A stretch of DNA of 8,478 nt from Desulfobacteraceae bacterium. GTDB lineage: Bacteria > Desulfobacterota > DSM-4660 > Desulfatiglandales > B25-G16. Positions within the stretch are counted from its first letter, which is position 1, and each line of letters starts with the position of its first letter. The position numbers were made by a program, and so were the translations under genes. The notes under the pieces are model-generated. The model worked only from the letters and a program-made list of their open reading frames with translations, did no database searches and was not told the DNA's origin. Of the stretch, positions 1 to 7,527 are shown piece by piece. The stretch covers positions 1-8,478 of the forward strand of contig JAPVWE010000044.1 in assembly GCA_028572035.1 (NCBI GenBank), in the 5' to 3' direction.

Positions 1-111
1 TTTGTCAATATAACTTTACGAGCTGACCATAAAATAAATTCAAGCAAAACATGTGCCAGTTATTACAACATTGAATCTTACCATGTCCATTGGGGCGTGA
101 TCAACTCCCTT
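1..111. other. Intergenic left edge, no convincing gene
   Basis: AT-rich sequence downstream of the minus-strand 112-aa gene. On the plus strand one frame is open from the edge to TGA at 127-129 (42 codons), which would overlap the end of the minus-strand gene by 18 bp; its residues look random. No clear terminator hairpin is visible. Confidence 0.5.
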
Positions 112-450
112 TCATATCTTCCTTTTTGATTTTATGAACGGAATTACCTTTGTTCCATCCTTTGATGAAACCCTTTTAGTAGCTCCCTTTCCTATATTAG
201 CTGAATCTGATTCGGGGGTGAGGGGATTTACAGCCTCGATCTTTATCGAATTACCTTCCATAGTAAATGGAACACCACTTATGTACTCTTCCTTCAATAT
301 CCAGGTAACAGTTCTCAAGGGGATAGTCAAAATTAAAAGCTGTACCCTAAACCAATCCTTTTTTATATCAGGCTTTATGGAGTCAATTCTGGCAAAAAAG
401 CTCGGTTTGTCTCTATAATAGATGAGTACAACATCTCCTATAGTGGCCAT
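112..450 (-). CDS. Conserved hypothetical protein, 112 aa
   Basis: I do not recognise a function. The protein starts at ATG (450-448) behind a modest purine-rich AGAGAAG (460-454 on the minus strand) and ends at TGA (114-112). Residues 1-66 look like a compact beta-rich domain: VGD-like start (I4-G5-D6-V7-V8), a KPSFFARI segment at 15-22, a D28-x-K-K-D-W33 motif, then a hydrophobic strand-rich stretch with IPLRTVTWIL (43-52) and EEYISG (54-59). From about residue 70 the tail is low in complexity, polar and then basic (K88 to the end), probably disordered. The stretch 34-52 is hydrophobic but broken by Arg, Gln and Pro, so I do not call it a membrane helix. From memory, proteins with this N-terminal pattern occur as short unknowns in sulfate-reducing deltaproteobacteria, which supports a real gene; that is recall, not a search. 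It is transcribed divergently from the oxidoreductase. The opposite-strand frame at 134-418 is its shadow. Confidence 0.8.
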   Translation of the reverse strand: MATIGDVVLIYYRDKPSFFARIDSIKPDIKKDWFRVQLLILTIPLRTVTWILKEEYISGVPFTMEGNSIKIEAVNPLTPESDSANIGKGATKRVSSKDGTKVIPFIKSKRKI

Positions 451-500
451 AATCTTCTCTTTGAGTGTAATTTTTCTTTATTCTTTATCACAATAAACAC

Positions 501-510
501 TATAATTATA
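501..510. promoter_or_regulatory. Palindromic TATAATTATA, candidate shared -10 element
   Basis: A perfect 10-bp palindrome lies in the divergent spacer and contains a consensus TATAAT on each strand (501-506 plus, 510-505 minus). For the minus-strand gene it would give a leader of roughly 45-50 nt. For the oxidoreductase it would give about 95-100 nt. The -35 partners are poor: TTGTTA sits 14 bp upstream on the minus strand, and TTTATT about 18 bp upstream on the plus strand. The surrounding DNA is very AT-rich, so a chance match is possible. Confidence 0.35.
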
Positions 511-586
511 GAGTTTTTCTGAAGTAACAATTTTCCTGGAGTAGATATCCTTTACAATTCATCTGGGTTTGTTTAGAAAAATACTG

Positions 587-601
587 CTTTTGCAAAAGGA
601 G
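587..601 (+). promoter_or_regulatory. Ribosome binding site overlapped by a palindrome
   Basis: AAAGGAG (595-601) is a strong Shine-Dalgarno sequence 7 nt before the ATG at 609 and fixes the oxidoreductase start. The preceding bases form a perfect 12-bp palindrome, CTTTTGCAAAAG (587-598), which shares AAAG with the binding site. In RNA a 12-nt palindrome with no spacer can fold only weakly on itself, so a DNA operator or plain chance is as likely as translational control. Confidence 0.55.
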
Positions 602-608
602 TGGTGCA

Positions 609-1961
609 ATGAAGCATAATTATGATGTGATCATTATTGGGGCAGGACCAGCTGGCATCTTCACTTCCATGACCCTTGCTAAAATGGGTATTGGCAGGGT
701 CTTGCTCATCGAACAGGGGAAGGACATTGACAAGAGAGATAGGCGGTCAGGCCGAGACATGCTTTGCGGATGGGGTGGGGCAGGTGCCTACAGTGATGGA
801 AAACTAAACCTCTCAACAGAGATTGGTGGATTTCTGAGTGAGTTCATGTCCTCGAAAAAATTGGAAATACTCCTACGAGAAGCAGACAAAATATACTTAA
901 GGTATGGCGCACCTGAAAAAATTTTTGGTGCCAATCTACCTGAAATAGAAATTCTTTCTGCTAATGCTCGAAAGGTAGGATTAACCTTTGTGCCCACAAT
1001 GATAAGGCACATGGGGACAGAAAACTGCATCTCTGTTCTGGAAAGGATGCGCCAAGACCTAACGGATGAAACATCCATCAAAACTGAATGCAGGGTAGAA
1101 GAGATCTTAACTCATAAGAATAAGGTAACCGGTGTCAGGCTTGCGGACGGCCAGGTGATAAATAGCCACTTTGTGGTGGCTGCACCTGGCAGAATAGGAG
1201 CAGGGTGGATGAAATCCCAGGCTGATCTATTGAATCTATCCTCTGTTCCTAGCCCTGTAGACATCGGGCTACGGATTGAGGCACCAGCACCTATCATGGA
1301 ACCCTTAACAAAAGAGGCATATGAAGCCAAGCTGATCTATTATTCCAAGACATTTGATGATAAGGTCAGGACATTTTGTATGAATCCATACGGCGAGGTC
1401 GTGCTTGAACAATCTGATGACATTATCACAGTGAATGGTCACAGTTATGCCCAAAAAAAGTCAGACAACACCAACTTTGCCCTTCTTGTAAGCAGCACAT
1501 TCACAGACCCCTTCCATGATCCAATTAAATACGGCAAGTATATCGCTTCTCTTGCCAATATGCTTGGAAAAGGGCCGATTATCCAGAGACTTGGTGACCT
1601 TCTTGCAGGCAGGAGATCAACAGAAAAGAGGATCGGAAAATGCATTACAAAGCCCACCCTTCATAACGCAACCCCGGGCGATCTCAGCTTTGTTCTTCCT
1701 TATAGGTACCTAAAAGATATCATCGAGATGCTTGAGATACTGGACAATCTTGCACCAGGTATCTTCTCCAGGCACACACTCCTCTATGGTGTTGAGGTTA
1801 AGTTTTACTCACACCGGATAAAATTGACAAACCATCTTGAATCTGACGTAAGAAATCTTTTTATAATAGGAGATGGTGCTGGCATTACCAGGGGCCTCAT
1901 CCAGGCCTCGATCAGTGGAATAGTAGCCGGAGAAGAAATTGCAAGTAGATTGAAAGGATAA
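609..1961 (+). CDS. FAD-dependent dehydrogenase of the COG2509 type
   Basis: Predicted soluble cytoplasmic flavoprotein of 450 aa, a usual length for the uncharacterised FAD-dependent dehydrogenase group COG2509. The N-terminus is a classic Rossmann dinucleotide fold: strand VIII then GAGPAG (11-16), closed by the acidic residue E35 at the end of the second strand. The family-typical glycine-rich block GWGGAGAYSDGK follows at 54-65. A second conserved region, VVAAPGRIGAGW (about 190-201), precedes the substrate-side domain. An NGH...NTNFALLV region lies in the middle. The C-terminus has the FAD-closing motif NLFIIGDGAGITRG (416-429), with D422 placed to contact the flavin ribityl chain. There is no signal peptide, membrane segment or Fe-S cysteine cluster. 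The true substrate is unknown for this family. The start is fixed by AAAGGAG 7 nt upstream. The double-length uvrA starts 37 bp after its TAA on the same strand, so the two are probably co-transcribed, but no functional link to repair is known. Family assignment is confident; reaction is not. Confidence 0.9.
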   Translation: MKHNYDVIIIGAGPAGIFTSMTLAKMGIGRVLLIEQGKDIDKRDRRSGRDMLCGWGGAGAYSDGKLNLSTEIGGFLSEFMSSKKLEILLREADKIYLRYGAPEKIFGANLPEIEILSANARKVGLTFVPTMIRHMGTENCISVLERMRQDLTDETSIKTECRVEEILTHKNKVTGVRLADGQVINSHFVVAAPGRIGAGWMKSQADLLNLSSVPSPVDIGLRIEAPAPIMEPLTKEAYEAKLIYYSKTFDDKVRTFCMNPYGEVVLEQSDDIITVNGHSYAQKKSDNTNFALLVSSTFTDPFHDPIKYGKYIASLANMLGKGPIIQRLGDLLAGRRSTEKRIGKCITKPTLHNATPGDLSFVLPYRYLKDIIEMLEILDNLAPGIFSRHTLLYGVEVKFYSHRIKLTNHLESDVRNLFIIGDGAGITRGLIQASISGIVAGEEIASRLKG

Positions 1962-1987
1962 TAGAGGAAAGGGTTTCTCTTAAAGCT

Positions 1988-1992
1988 GAGGT
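1988..1992 (+). promoter_or_regulatory. Weak ribosome binding site deciding the UvrA start
   Basis: GAGGT lies 6 nt before the ATG at 1999 and 12 nt before a second in-frame ATG at 2005 (the protein begins M-A-M). Spacing favours the upstream ATG. The match to the Shine-Dalgarno sequence is short, which fits translation helped by coupling or re-initiation from the gene ending 37 bp earlier. Confidence 0.55.
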
Positions 1993-1998
1993 CCAAGT

Positions 1999-4900
1999 AT
2001 GGCAATGGATACCATCCGAATCAAGGGCGCTCATCAAAACAATCTGAAGAACCTCAGTCTGGATATCCCACTGAACAACATCACGGTAATCACTGGTGTC
2101 AGTGGTTCAGGAAAGTCTTCTCTCGCCTTTGATACCCATTATGCCGAGGGGCAGCGCCGCTATGTTGAGACCTTTTCGCCTTATGCCAGGCAGTTCATGG
2201 AAAGGATGGATAGGCCTGAGGTTGATAGGATTGAGGGTATCCCTCCAGCCATTGCAATTGATAACAAAGGGGGTGTCCGGACCTCACGATCCACTGTGGG
2301 CACCATGACTGAAATCACAGACTATGTAAAACTGCTCTACTGCCGCCTGGGGCAGCTCCATTGTGAGAAATGTGGAAACCTTGTGGTTCCAGAAACCCCA
2401 GAGCATGTGTGGAAAGACCTTGAAGATCTTCCCCGGGGAACTGAGGTTGTGATAACCTTCCCGTATTCTTCAAAATCTGATTACCATGACCAGGTGAAGA
2501 AGGAATTGGGCAGAATAGGGCTCGACCGTTTTTTCTCTGACGGCAAGATCAAGTCAATTGAAGAATGGAAACCAGGAAATGAAAAGCTCCACATTGTGGT
2601 AGATCGTTTACTGTTAAGGCATTCTGACAGGAAGCGGATTTTTGACTCCCTTGAGCAGGCCTTCCGTTTTGGAAGAGGCACCCTGGATTTGTGGATAAAA
2701 CCTGACAGACACCTTTTCTTCAGCAATCAGCTTGAGTGTGCAGTGTGCAAAATAGCCTACAAGAGGCCAATTCCAAACCTTTTCTCCTTCAACAGCCCTA
2801 TAGGCGCATGCGAGACGTGTAGAGGTTTTGGCAGGATCATAGATATTGACCCTGACCTTGTCATCCCGGACAGCTCCCTTTCCCTTGATGAGGGTGCTAT
2901 AAGACCATGGGGTAACTGGAGGAACCCCCGTATGGAATTTGAAGATCTGCTAGAGTTCTGTCAAGACAATAATATTCCCACTGACATACCTTTTAATGAT
3001 CTAACAGAAGCCCAAAAAGAGGCCATTATCGAGGGGGATAAAGAATTTTACGGGGTGAGAGGTTTTTTCAGGTGGCTTGAGACCAAAAAATACAAGATGC
3101 ACGTGAGGGTGTTTCTTTCCCGCTATCGAATCTATAAGGCCTGCCCGGATTGTAATGGCGCAAGGTTTAAGAAAGAGGCCTTACTCTATGCAATAGGAGG
3201 GCTAAACATTGGCCAGGTATATTCTTTGACTATCGATCAAGCCAGTGACTTTTTTAAATCCCTTGATGTACCTTCAGGAGATGATGCCAGTGCCCTGGTC
3301 CTGGATGAGATTAGGAGCAGGGTCACATACCTCCTTGATGTGGGGCTTAGCTACCTGACTCTGGACCGCCAGTCAAGGACCCTTTCAAGTGGTGAGCTCC
3401 AGAGGGTGGCCCTAACATCAGCCCTTGGTTCCTCCCTGGTCAATACCCTCTATATCCTGGATGAACCTAGCATTGGTCTCCATCCAAGGGACAACAATAG
3501 GCTCATCAGGATTATGAAGAAACTCAGGGACATCCAGAATACCGTTATTGTAGTTGAACACGATCCTGAGATTATTGGGGAGAGTGACTTCATGCTTGAT
3601 CTGGGACCGGCGGCCGGGACTCAAGGTGGAGAGATAATGTACTTCGGCCCCACAGCCACTGTAAATGGTTCGATTACCGGCCAGTACCTTAAGGGACAAA
3701 GATGTGTTCCTCTTCCTGACAGAAGGAGAAAACCCTCAGAAGGCACATGGTTGACTATTGAGGGTGCAGCTGAGCACAACCTGAAAAACATAGATGTTCA
3801 GATTCCATCGAGGCTCTTTGTGTGCCTGACTGGTGTTTCTGGCTCAGGAAAATCTACCCTCGCCGAAGAGATACTCTATAGGGGAATCAAAAAGGCGAAA
3901 TCTGACCCCGAGGGCACACCCGGTCGCCACAAGGTAATAACAGGTCTAAAGGAGATCGGCGACGTGATTATGATTGACCAGAAACCAATTGGCAGGACCC
4001 CACGAGCCAACCCCCTCACTTATGTACACGCCATGGATCCCATCAGGCGCCTTTTAGCAGACTCCGATAGGGCCATTTCAAATGGCTTTGGGCCCGGCTA
4101 TTTCTCCTTCAATGTTGCCGGAGGCAGGTGCGAAACCTGCAAAGGGCAAGGCAGCGAAAAGGTGGAGATGCAGTTTCTCTCAGATGTCTTCATTACGTGC
4201 CCGGAATGCCAGGGAAAACGCTTTAGGAAAGAAATTCTGGAAATCACTTACAAAGACAAAAACATATCTGAGATCCTTTCCATAACAGTTGATCAGGCCC
4301 TAACATTTTTTGACAAGCAACCTAAGGTAAAAGCTTCCCTAAAATCCTTAGCTGATGTGGGCCTTGGTTACATCCAGCTTGGTCAACCAATAAATACCCT
4401 TTCAGGGGGAGAGGCCCAGAGACTTAAGCTCTCTCGTTATCTGAAATCCTCTGATCAGGGTCCCACCCTTTTTATACTTGATGAACCAACAACAGGCCTT
4501 CATTTTGCTGATATAGAAAAGCTTATTTCCATACTCCATAGGCTTGTAAGCCAGGGCAATACAGTACTTGTTATAGAGCACAACATGGATGTGGTTAAGA
4601 ATGCAGACTGGGTAATCGATCTAGGTCCGGAAGGAGGTGATGCAGGGGGCCAGGTTGTTGTTGCTGGAACCCCAGAAGAGGTAGCCAAGCATACTTTTTC
4701 CTACACTGGAAGATTCTTGAAAAAACATCTTGATGGTTCAAGAAGAATTAAACCAGGCAAACAATTTAGCAAACCTGCTTCAAAATCCATAGTAGGCCTA
4801 CCAGGGGCCATTTCTATAACAGGTGCCAGGGAGCATAACCTCAAAAACCTCAGTCTTTCTATTCCCCGCCAGCAACTGGTGGTTTTAACAGGTGTTTCTG

Positions 4901-7302
4901 GTTCAGGGAAATCCACCCTTGCCTTTGATATCCTTTTTGCTGAAGGTCAGCGCAGATACCTGGAAAGCCTGGCACCATATGCCCGACAGTATGTAAAAGT
5001 CCTTGAGAGGCCGGAGATAGATGTGATCACAGGGCTGCCGCCTACAGTAGCTATCCAGCAAAGGATACGTTATGCCAGCCAAAGGAGTACGGTTGGAACC
5101 CTTACAGAGATTTATCATTTCTTGAGACTTCTATATAGCAAACTCGGCTCGCAACTGTGTCCAGTTTGTGACCGGGAGATGTCAGCCCAATCAAAGGAGG
5201 CAATCTTAGAAAAGATTAGACATAAGTACAGTGGGAAAGAGGCAACTATTCTGGTGCCACTCGTGGCTGGACGTAAAGGCTTTCATAAGGATTTACTGGC
5301 CCGGGCCATGCGTAGGGGGTATAACGAGGCCAGAATTGATGGAAAGCTATTACAACTAAAGGAAGGTATGTCCCTGAGCAGATATCAAGAGCATACCATT
5401 GAGTTGGTGATTGGCACTATTCAAAGCTCCGACCCTGACCAGGTCGTAAGCCAAGCCCTGTCCGAAGGTAATGGGACTTTCATAATTATGGAGAGGAATG
5501 GGCAGGAGAAGATCTTTTCTCTAAAAAAGGTTTGTCCCTCGTGCGGTATTGGTGCTAAAGAGCTCGACCCAAGGCTTTTTTCTTTTAACAGCAAACATGG
5601 TGCCTGCCCCAGATGCGAAGGATTGGGCCATTTGGTCCGCCTGCGGCGGATGGATGGAGAGAGCAATGCTATCTGCTACACATGCGGCGGAAGCAGGTTG
5701 AAACGAGAGGCCCTGTCTGTAAAGGTCAAGGGCTACTCCATCTGGGACCTGGTTCAGCATCCTGCTGAAAAACTACAGGAGATTCTCAGGGGATTTTCTT
5801 TCACCAACCAGGAGGCCCTGATAGCTAATCCTATTATAGATGAAATGCTCACGCGACTTATCTTTATGAATTTGCTCGGTGTGTCATATCTGTCTCTTAG
5901 TCGAAGCGGGGAAACACTTTCTGGTGGGGAGGCCCAGAGGATTCGCCTGGCAGCACAGCTTGGATCCAACCTTACCGGAGTATGCTATATCCTAGATGAG
6001 CCAACAATCGGGCTCCATCCAAGGGACAACCGGATGCTCCTTGATGCTCTCAAGAAACTAAAAGAGGGGGGAAACTCTATTCTGGTCGTAGAACATGATG
6101 AAGAAACCATCAGGGAGGCTGATTACATAATTGACCTTGGACCCGGAGCCGGGAGAAAAGGCGGGCAGGTGGTGGCATGCGGAACTATAGAAGACCTGAA
6201 AAAGGTTCCAGAATCAGTAACAGGGCTATCCTTTGCCAGACATCCCCGCAAGATTACCTCAAGGCTAAGGCCATATAAGACCTCCCCCCAGGTCAAGGTC
6301 CGGGGTGCAACCGAGCATAATTTAAAGGGCATAGATGTCGGATTACCCCTTGGAACATTGATCTGCATCACGGGGGTGTCTGGCTCTGGCAAATCCACCC
6401 TCCTGAAAGATGTTCTGTATAAGGGATTATGCAACAGGTTGTTTCAGAAAGAAGGAGAAACTGGCTTGTGTAAGGCGATCCAGGGATGGGAGTCAGTACA
6501 TAGGGTGCTTGAGGTGGACCACAGCCCTATTGGCCTCACTACCCGATCTGTACCTATCTCATATGTTGGATCTTTGTCTGAAATACGAACCCTCTTTTCA
6601 ATGACGCCAGGGGCCAGGGCGAGGGGATACAGACCTGGCAGGTTTTCATTTAACGTGATTGGGGGTAGGTGCGAGGCCTGCAAAGGCCACGGCTCGATTA
6701 AGGCGGAGATGAGTTTTCTGCCAGACGCATACATCACCTGTGAGGTATGTGAAGGTAATAGGTTCAACCGGGAGACACTCGATATTACCTACAAGGGGAA
6801 AAACATAGCAGAGGTCTTGAGCCTTACCTTTGAAGAGGCTACGACCTTCTTCTCGGCCATACCAAAGATTAGGCGAGCACTCCGGGTGGTGTGTCAAATA
6901 GGCCTAGGCTATCTCACCCTGGGACAGCCAAGCCCTACTCTTTCCGGGGGCGAGGCCCAGAGGATCAAGATTGCCAAAGAACTGGCAAAGACCTCAAAAG
7001 ACCACACCCTCTACATCCTGGATGAGCCCACTACAGGACTGCACATGGCTGACATCTCAACCCTGATCCAGGTGTTGCAGGCCCTCGTAAACAAGGGAAA
7101 CACGGTGGCAGTAATTGAACACAACATGGAGATCATAAAAGAGGCGGACTACATCATCGATCTTGGTCCGGATGGGGGTGAGAAAGGGGGTTATGTAATA
7201 GCAACCGGCTCACCTGTTGAGATTATCAAAAATGGCAGAAAATCCTATACAGCAGATTATTTAAGGAGATACTTAAACAGTCACAATTGCCAGCTTCATT
7301 GA
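1999..7302 (+). CDS. uvrA: Double-length UvrA (tandem excinuclease ABC subunit A), four ABC sites
   Basis: DNA-damage recognition ATPase of nucleotide excision repair, which normally works as a dimer of about 940-aa subunits that load UvrB onto lesions. Here 1767 aa hold two UvrA units, residues 1 to about 911 and about 937-1767, joined by a basic linker (912-936). Walker A GVSGSGKS occurs four times: 33-40, 612-619, 965-972, 1459-1466. ABC signatures are LSSGE 462-466 (degenerate), then LSGGE at 801, 1307 and 1648. Walker B Asp-Glu pairs are 488/489, 828/829, 1333/1334 and 1675/1676. Cysteine pairs of the zinc modules are present in both halves: 122/125, 247/250, 271/274, 382/385, 711/714, 734/737; then 1054/1057, 1179/1182, 1203/1206, 1226/1229, 1558/1561, 1581/1584. 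The region between the first two pairs, where UvrB binds, is 121 residues in both. The insertion domain is present only in the first half (275-381, against 1207-1225). The halves are clearly divergent in sequence, so this is an old duplication and fusion, not an assembly repeat. Chlamydial UvrA is, to my knowledge, also double-length. The frame is intact throughout. Confidence 0.96.
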   Translation: MAMDTIRIKGAHQNNLKNLSLDIPLNNITVITGVSGSGKSSLAFDTHYAEGQRRYVETFSPYARQFMERMDRPEVDRIEGIPPAIAIDNKGGVRTSRSTVGTMTEITDYVKLLYCRLGQLHCEKCGNLVVPETPEHVWKDLEDLPRGTEVVITFPYSSKSDYHDQVKKELGRIGLDRFFSDGKIKSIEEWKPGNEKLHIVVDRLLLRHSDRKRIFDSLEQAFRFGRGTLDLWIKPDRHLFFSNQLECAVCKIAYKRPIPNLFSFNSPIGACETCRGFGRIIDIDPDLVIPDSSLSLDEGAIRPWGNWRNPRMEFEDLLEFCQDNNIPTDIPFNDLTEAQKEAIIEGDKEFYGVRGFFRWLETKKYKMHVRVFLSRYRIYKACPDCNGARFKKEALLYAIGGLNIGQVYSLTIDQASDFFKSLDVPSGDDASALVLDEIRSRVTYLLDVGLSYLTLDRQSRTLSSGELQRVALTSALGSSLVNTLYILDEPSIGLHPRDNNRLIRIMKKLRDIQNTVIVVEHDPEIIGESDFMLDLGPAAGTQGGEIMYFGPTATVNGSITGQYLKGQRCVPLPDRRRKPSEGTWLTIEGAAEHNLKNIDVQIPSRLFVCLTGVSGSGKSTLAEEILYRGIKKAKSDPEGTPGRHKVITGLKEIGDVIMIDQKPIGRTPRANPLTYVHAMDPIRRLLADSDRAISNGFGPGYFSFNVAGGRCETCKGQGSEKVEMQFLSDVFITCPECQGKRFRKEILEITYKDKNISEILSITVDQALTFFDKQPKVKASLKSLADVGLGYIQLGQPINTLSGGEAQRLKLSRYLKSSDQGPTLFILDEPTTGLHFADIEKLISILHRLVSQGNTVLVIEHNMDVVKNADWVIDLGPEGGDAGGQVVVAGTPEEVAKHTFSYTGRFLKKHLDGSRRIKPGKQFSKPASKSIVGLPGAISITGAREHNLKNLSLSIPRQQLVVLTGVSGSGKSTLAFDILFAEGQRRYLESLAPYARQYVKVLERPEIDVITGLPPTVAIQQRIRYASQRSTVGTLTEIYHFLRLLYSKLGSQLCPVCDREMSAQSKEAILEKIRHKYSGKEATILVPLVAGRKGFHKDLLARAMRRGYNEARIDGKLLQLKEGMSLSRYQEHTIELVIGTIQSSDPDQVVSQALSEGNGTFIIMERNGQEKIFSLKKVCPSCGIGAKELDPRLFSFNSKHGACPRCEGLGHLVRLRRMDGESNAICYTCGGSRLKREALSVKVKGYSIWDLVQHPAEKLQEILRGFSFTNQEALIANPIIDEMLTRLIFMNLLGVSYLSLSRSGETLSGGEAQRIRLAAQLGSNLTGVCYILDEPTIGLHPRDNRMLLDALKKLKEGGNSILVVEHDEETIREADYIIDLGPGAGRKGGQVVACGTIEDLKKVPESVTGLSFARHPRKITSRLRPYKTSPQVKVRGATEHNLKGIDVGLPLGTLICITGVSGSGKSTLLKDVLYKGLCNRLFQKEGETGLCKAIQGWESVHRVLEVDHSPIGLTTRSVPISYVGSLSEIRTLFSMTPGARARGYRPGRFSFNVIGGRCEACKGHGSIKAEMSFLPDAYITCEVCEGNRFNRETLDITYKGKNIAEVLSLTFEEATTFFSAIPKIRRALRVVCQIGLGYLTLGQPSPTLSGGEAQRIKIAKELAKTSKDHTLYILDEPTTGLHMADISTLIQVLQALVNKGNTVAVIEHNMEIIKEADYIIDLGPDGGEKGGYVIATGSPVEIIKNGRKSYTADYLRRYLNSHNCQLH

Positions 7303-7339
7303 CAGAATTCCTAGGTCACAAAGAAAACTATTGAATCAA

Positions 7340-7453
7340 AAATGTCAAATGACAAAGCTCAAATGTCAAATGAAGCCCAAAATTCAAATGAGAAAATAAG
7401 AATTTTGACCTTTAGTCATTTGAATTTCATTTGGCATTTCGATTTTGACATTT
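7340..7453. repeat. Imperfect inverted repeat with AAATGTCAAATGA direct units
   Basis: The left arm carries AAATGTCAAATGA twice (7340-7352 and 7361-7373, 21-bp period), then AATTCAAATGA (7381-7391). The right arm answers in reverse order: TCATTTGAATT (7416-7426, perfect 11 bp with 7381-7391), TTCATTTGGCATTT (7426-7439, pairing with 7361-7374 with one U-G wobble) and TTTGACATTT (7444-7453, pairing with 7340-7349). The unpaired apex is 7392-7415. As RNA this would be a long bulged hairpin. Blocks of this kind, rich in CAAATG and GTCAAA, are to my recollection scattered between genes of some deltaproteobacteria and other uncultured bacteria. No open reading frame or target-site duplication was found. 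It follows uvrA and might also terminate or stabilise its transcript, although no GC-rich stem with a T-run is present. Confidence 0.8.
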
Positions 7454-7510
7454 AGGCTTAATGCAAACAGAGAGCATGCAAAATCAGTCGAAACCTCATA
7501 GTAGTTGAGT

Positions 7511-7517
7511 AAGGAGG
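7511..7517 (+). promoter_or_regulatory. Strong ribosome binding site for the HAD gene, supports GTG start
   Basis: AAGGAGG lies 10 nt before the GTG at 7528. No ATG in the same frame lies near it, and the reading frame from GTG places the catalytic DxD motif at residues 10-12, the usual position. Together these decide the non-ATG start. Confidence 0.75.
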
Positions 7518-7527
7518 CTATTTTCAG

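Noticed and set aside
38..91. Short minus-strand frame starting M-D-M-V-R-F-N-V-V-I
   Set aside because: It ends at TGA after 16 residues with a further stop soon after. There is nothing to support recoding or a small peptide gene.
1..129. Plus-strand frame open from the left edge to TGA at 127-129, possibly the end of a gene
   Set aside because: Only 42 codons, no recognisable motif, random-looking residues, and an 18-bp tail-to-tail overlap with the 112-aa gene. It cannot be excluded without sequence to the left.
134..418. 94-aa plus-strand open frame
   Set aside because: It lies fully inside the 112-aa minus-strand gene, which has the better composition, a usable ribosome binding site and a recognisable conserved pattern.
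6444..6767. 107-aa minus-strand frame and other long antisense frames within uvrA
   Set aside because: They are shadows of a strongly conserved coding sequence on the plus strand and show no motif or ribosome binding site of their own.
1999..7302. Double-length uvrA as an assembly duplication or two separate genes
   Set aside because: The halves differ widely in sequence and in domain content, and the frame is continuous through a distinct linker with no stop, start signal or ribosome binding site at the junction.
7340..7391. CRISPR-like direct repeats
   Set aside because: Only two copies of 13 bp on a 21-bp period, with spacers too short and an inverted-repeat partner. This is a hairpin repeat, not an array.
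7461..7482. Direct repeat ATGCAAA at 7461 and 7476
   Set aside because: Seven bases in an AT-rich spacer, with no regular operator geometry; likely chance.
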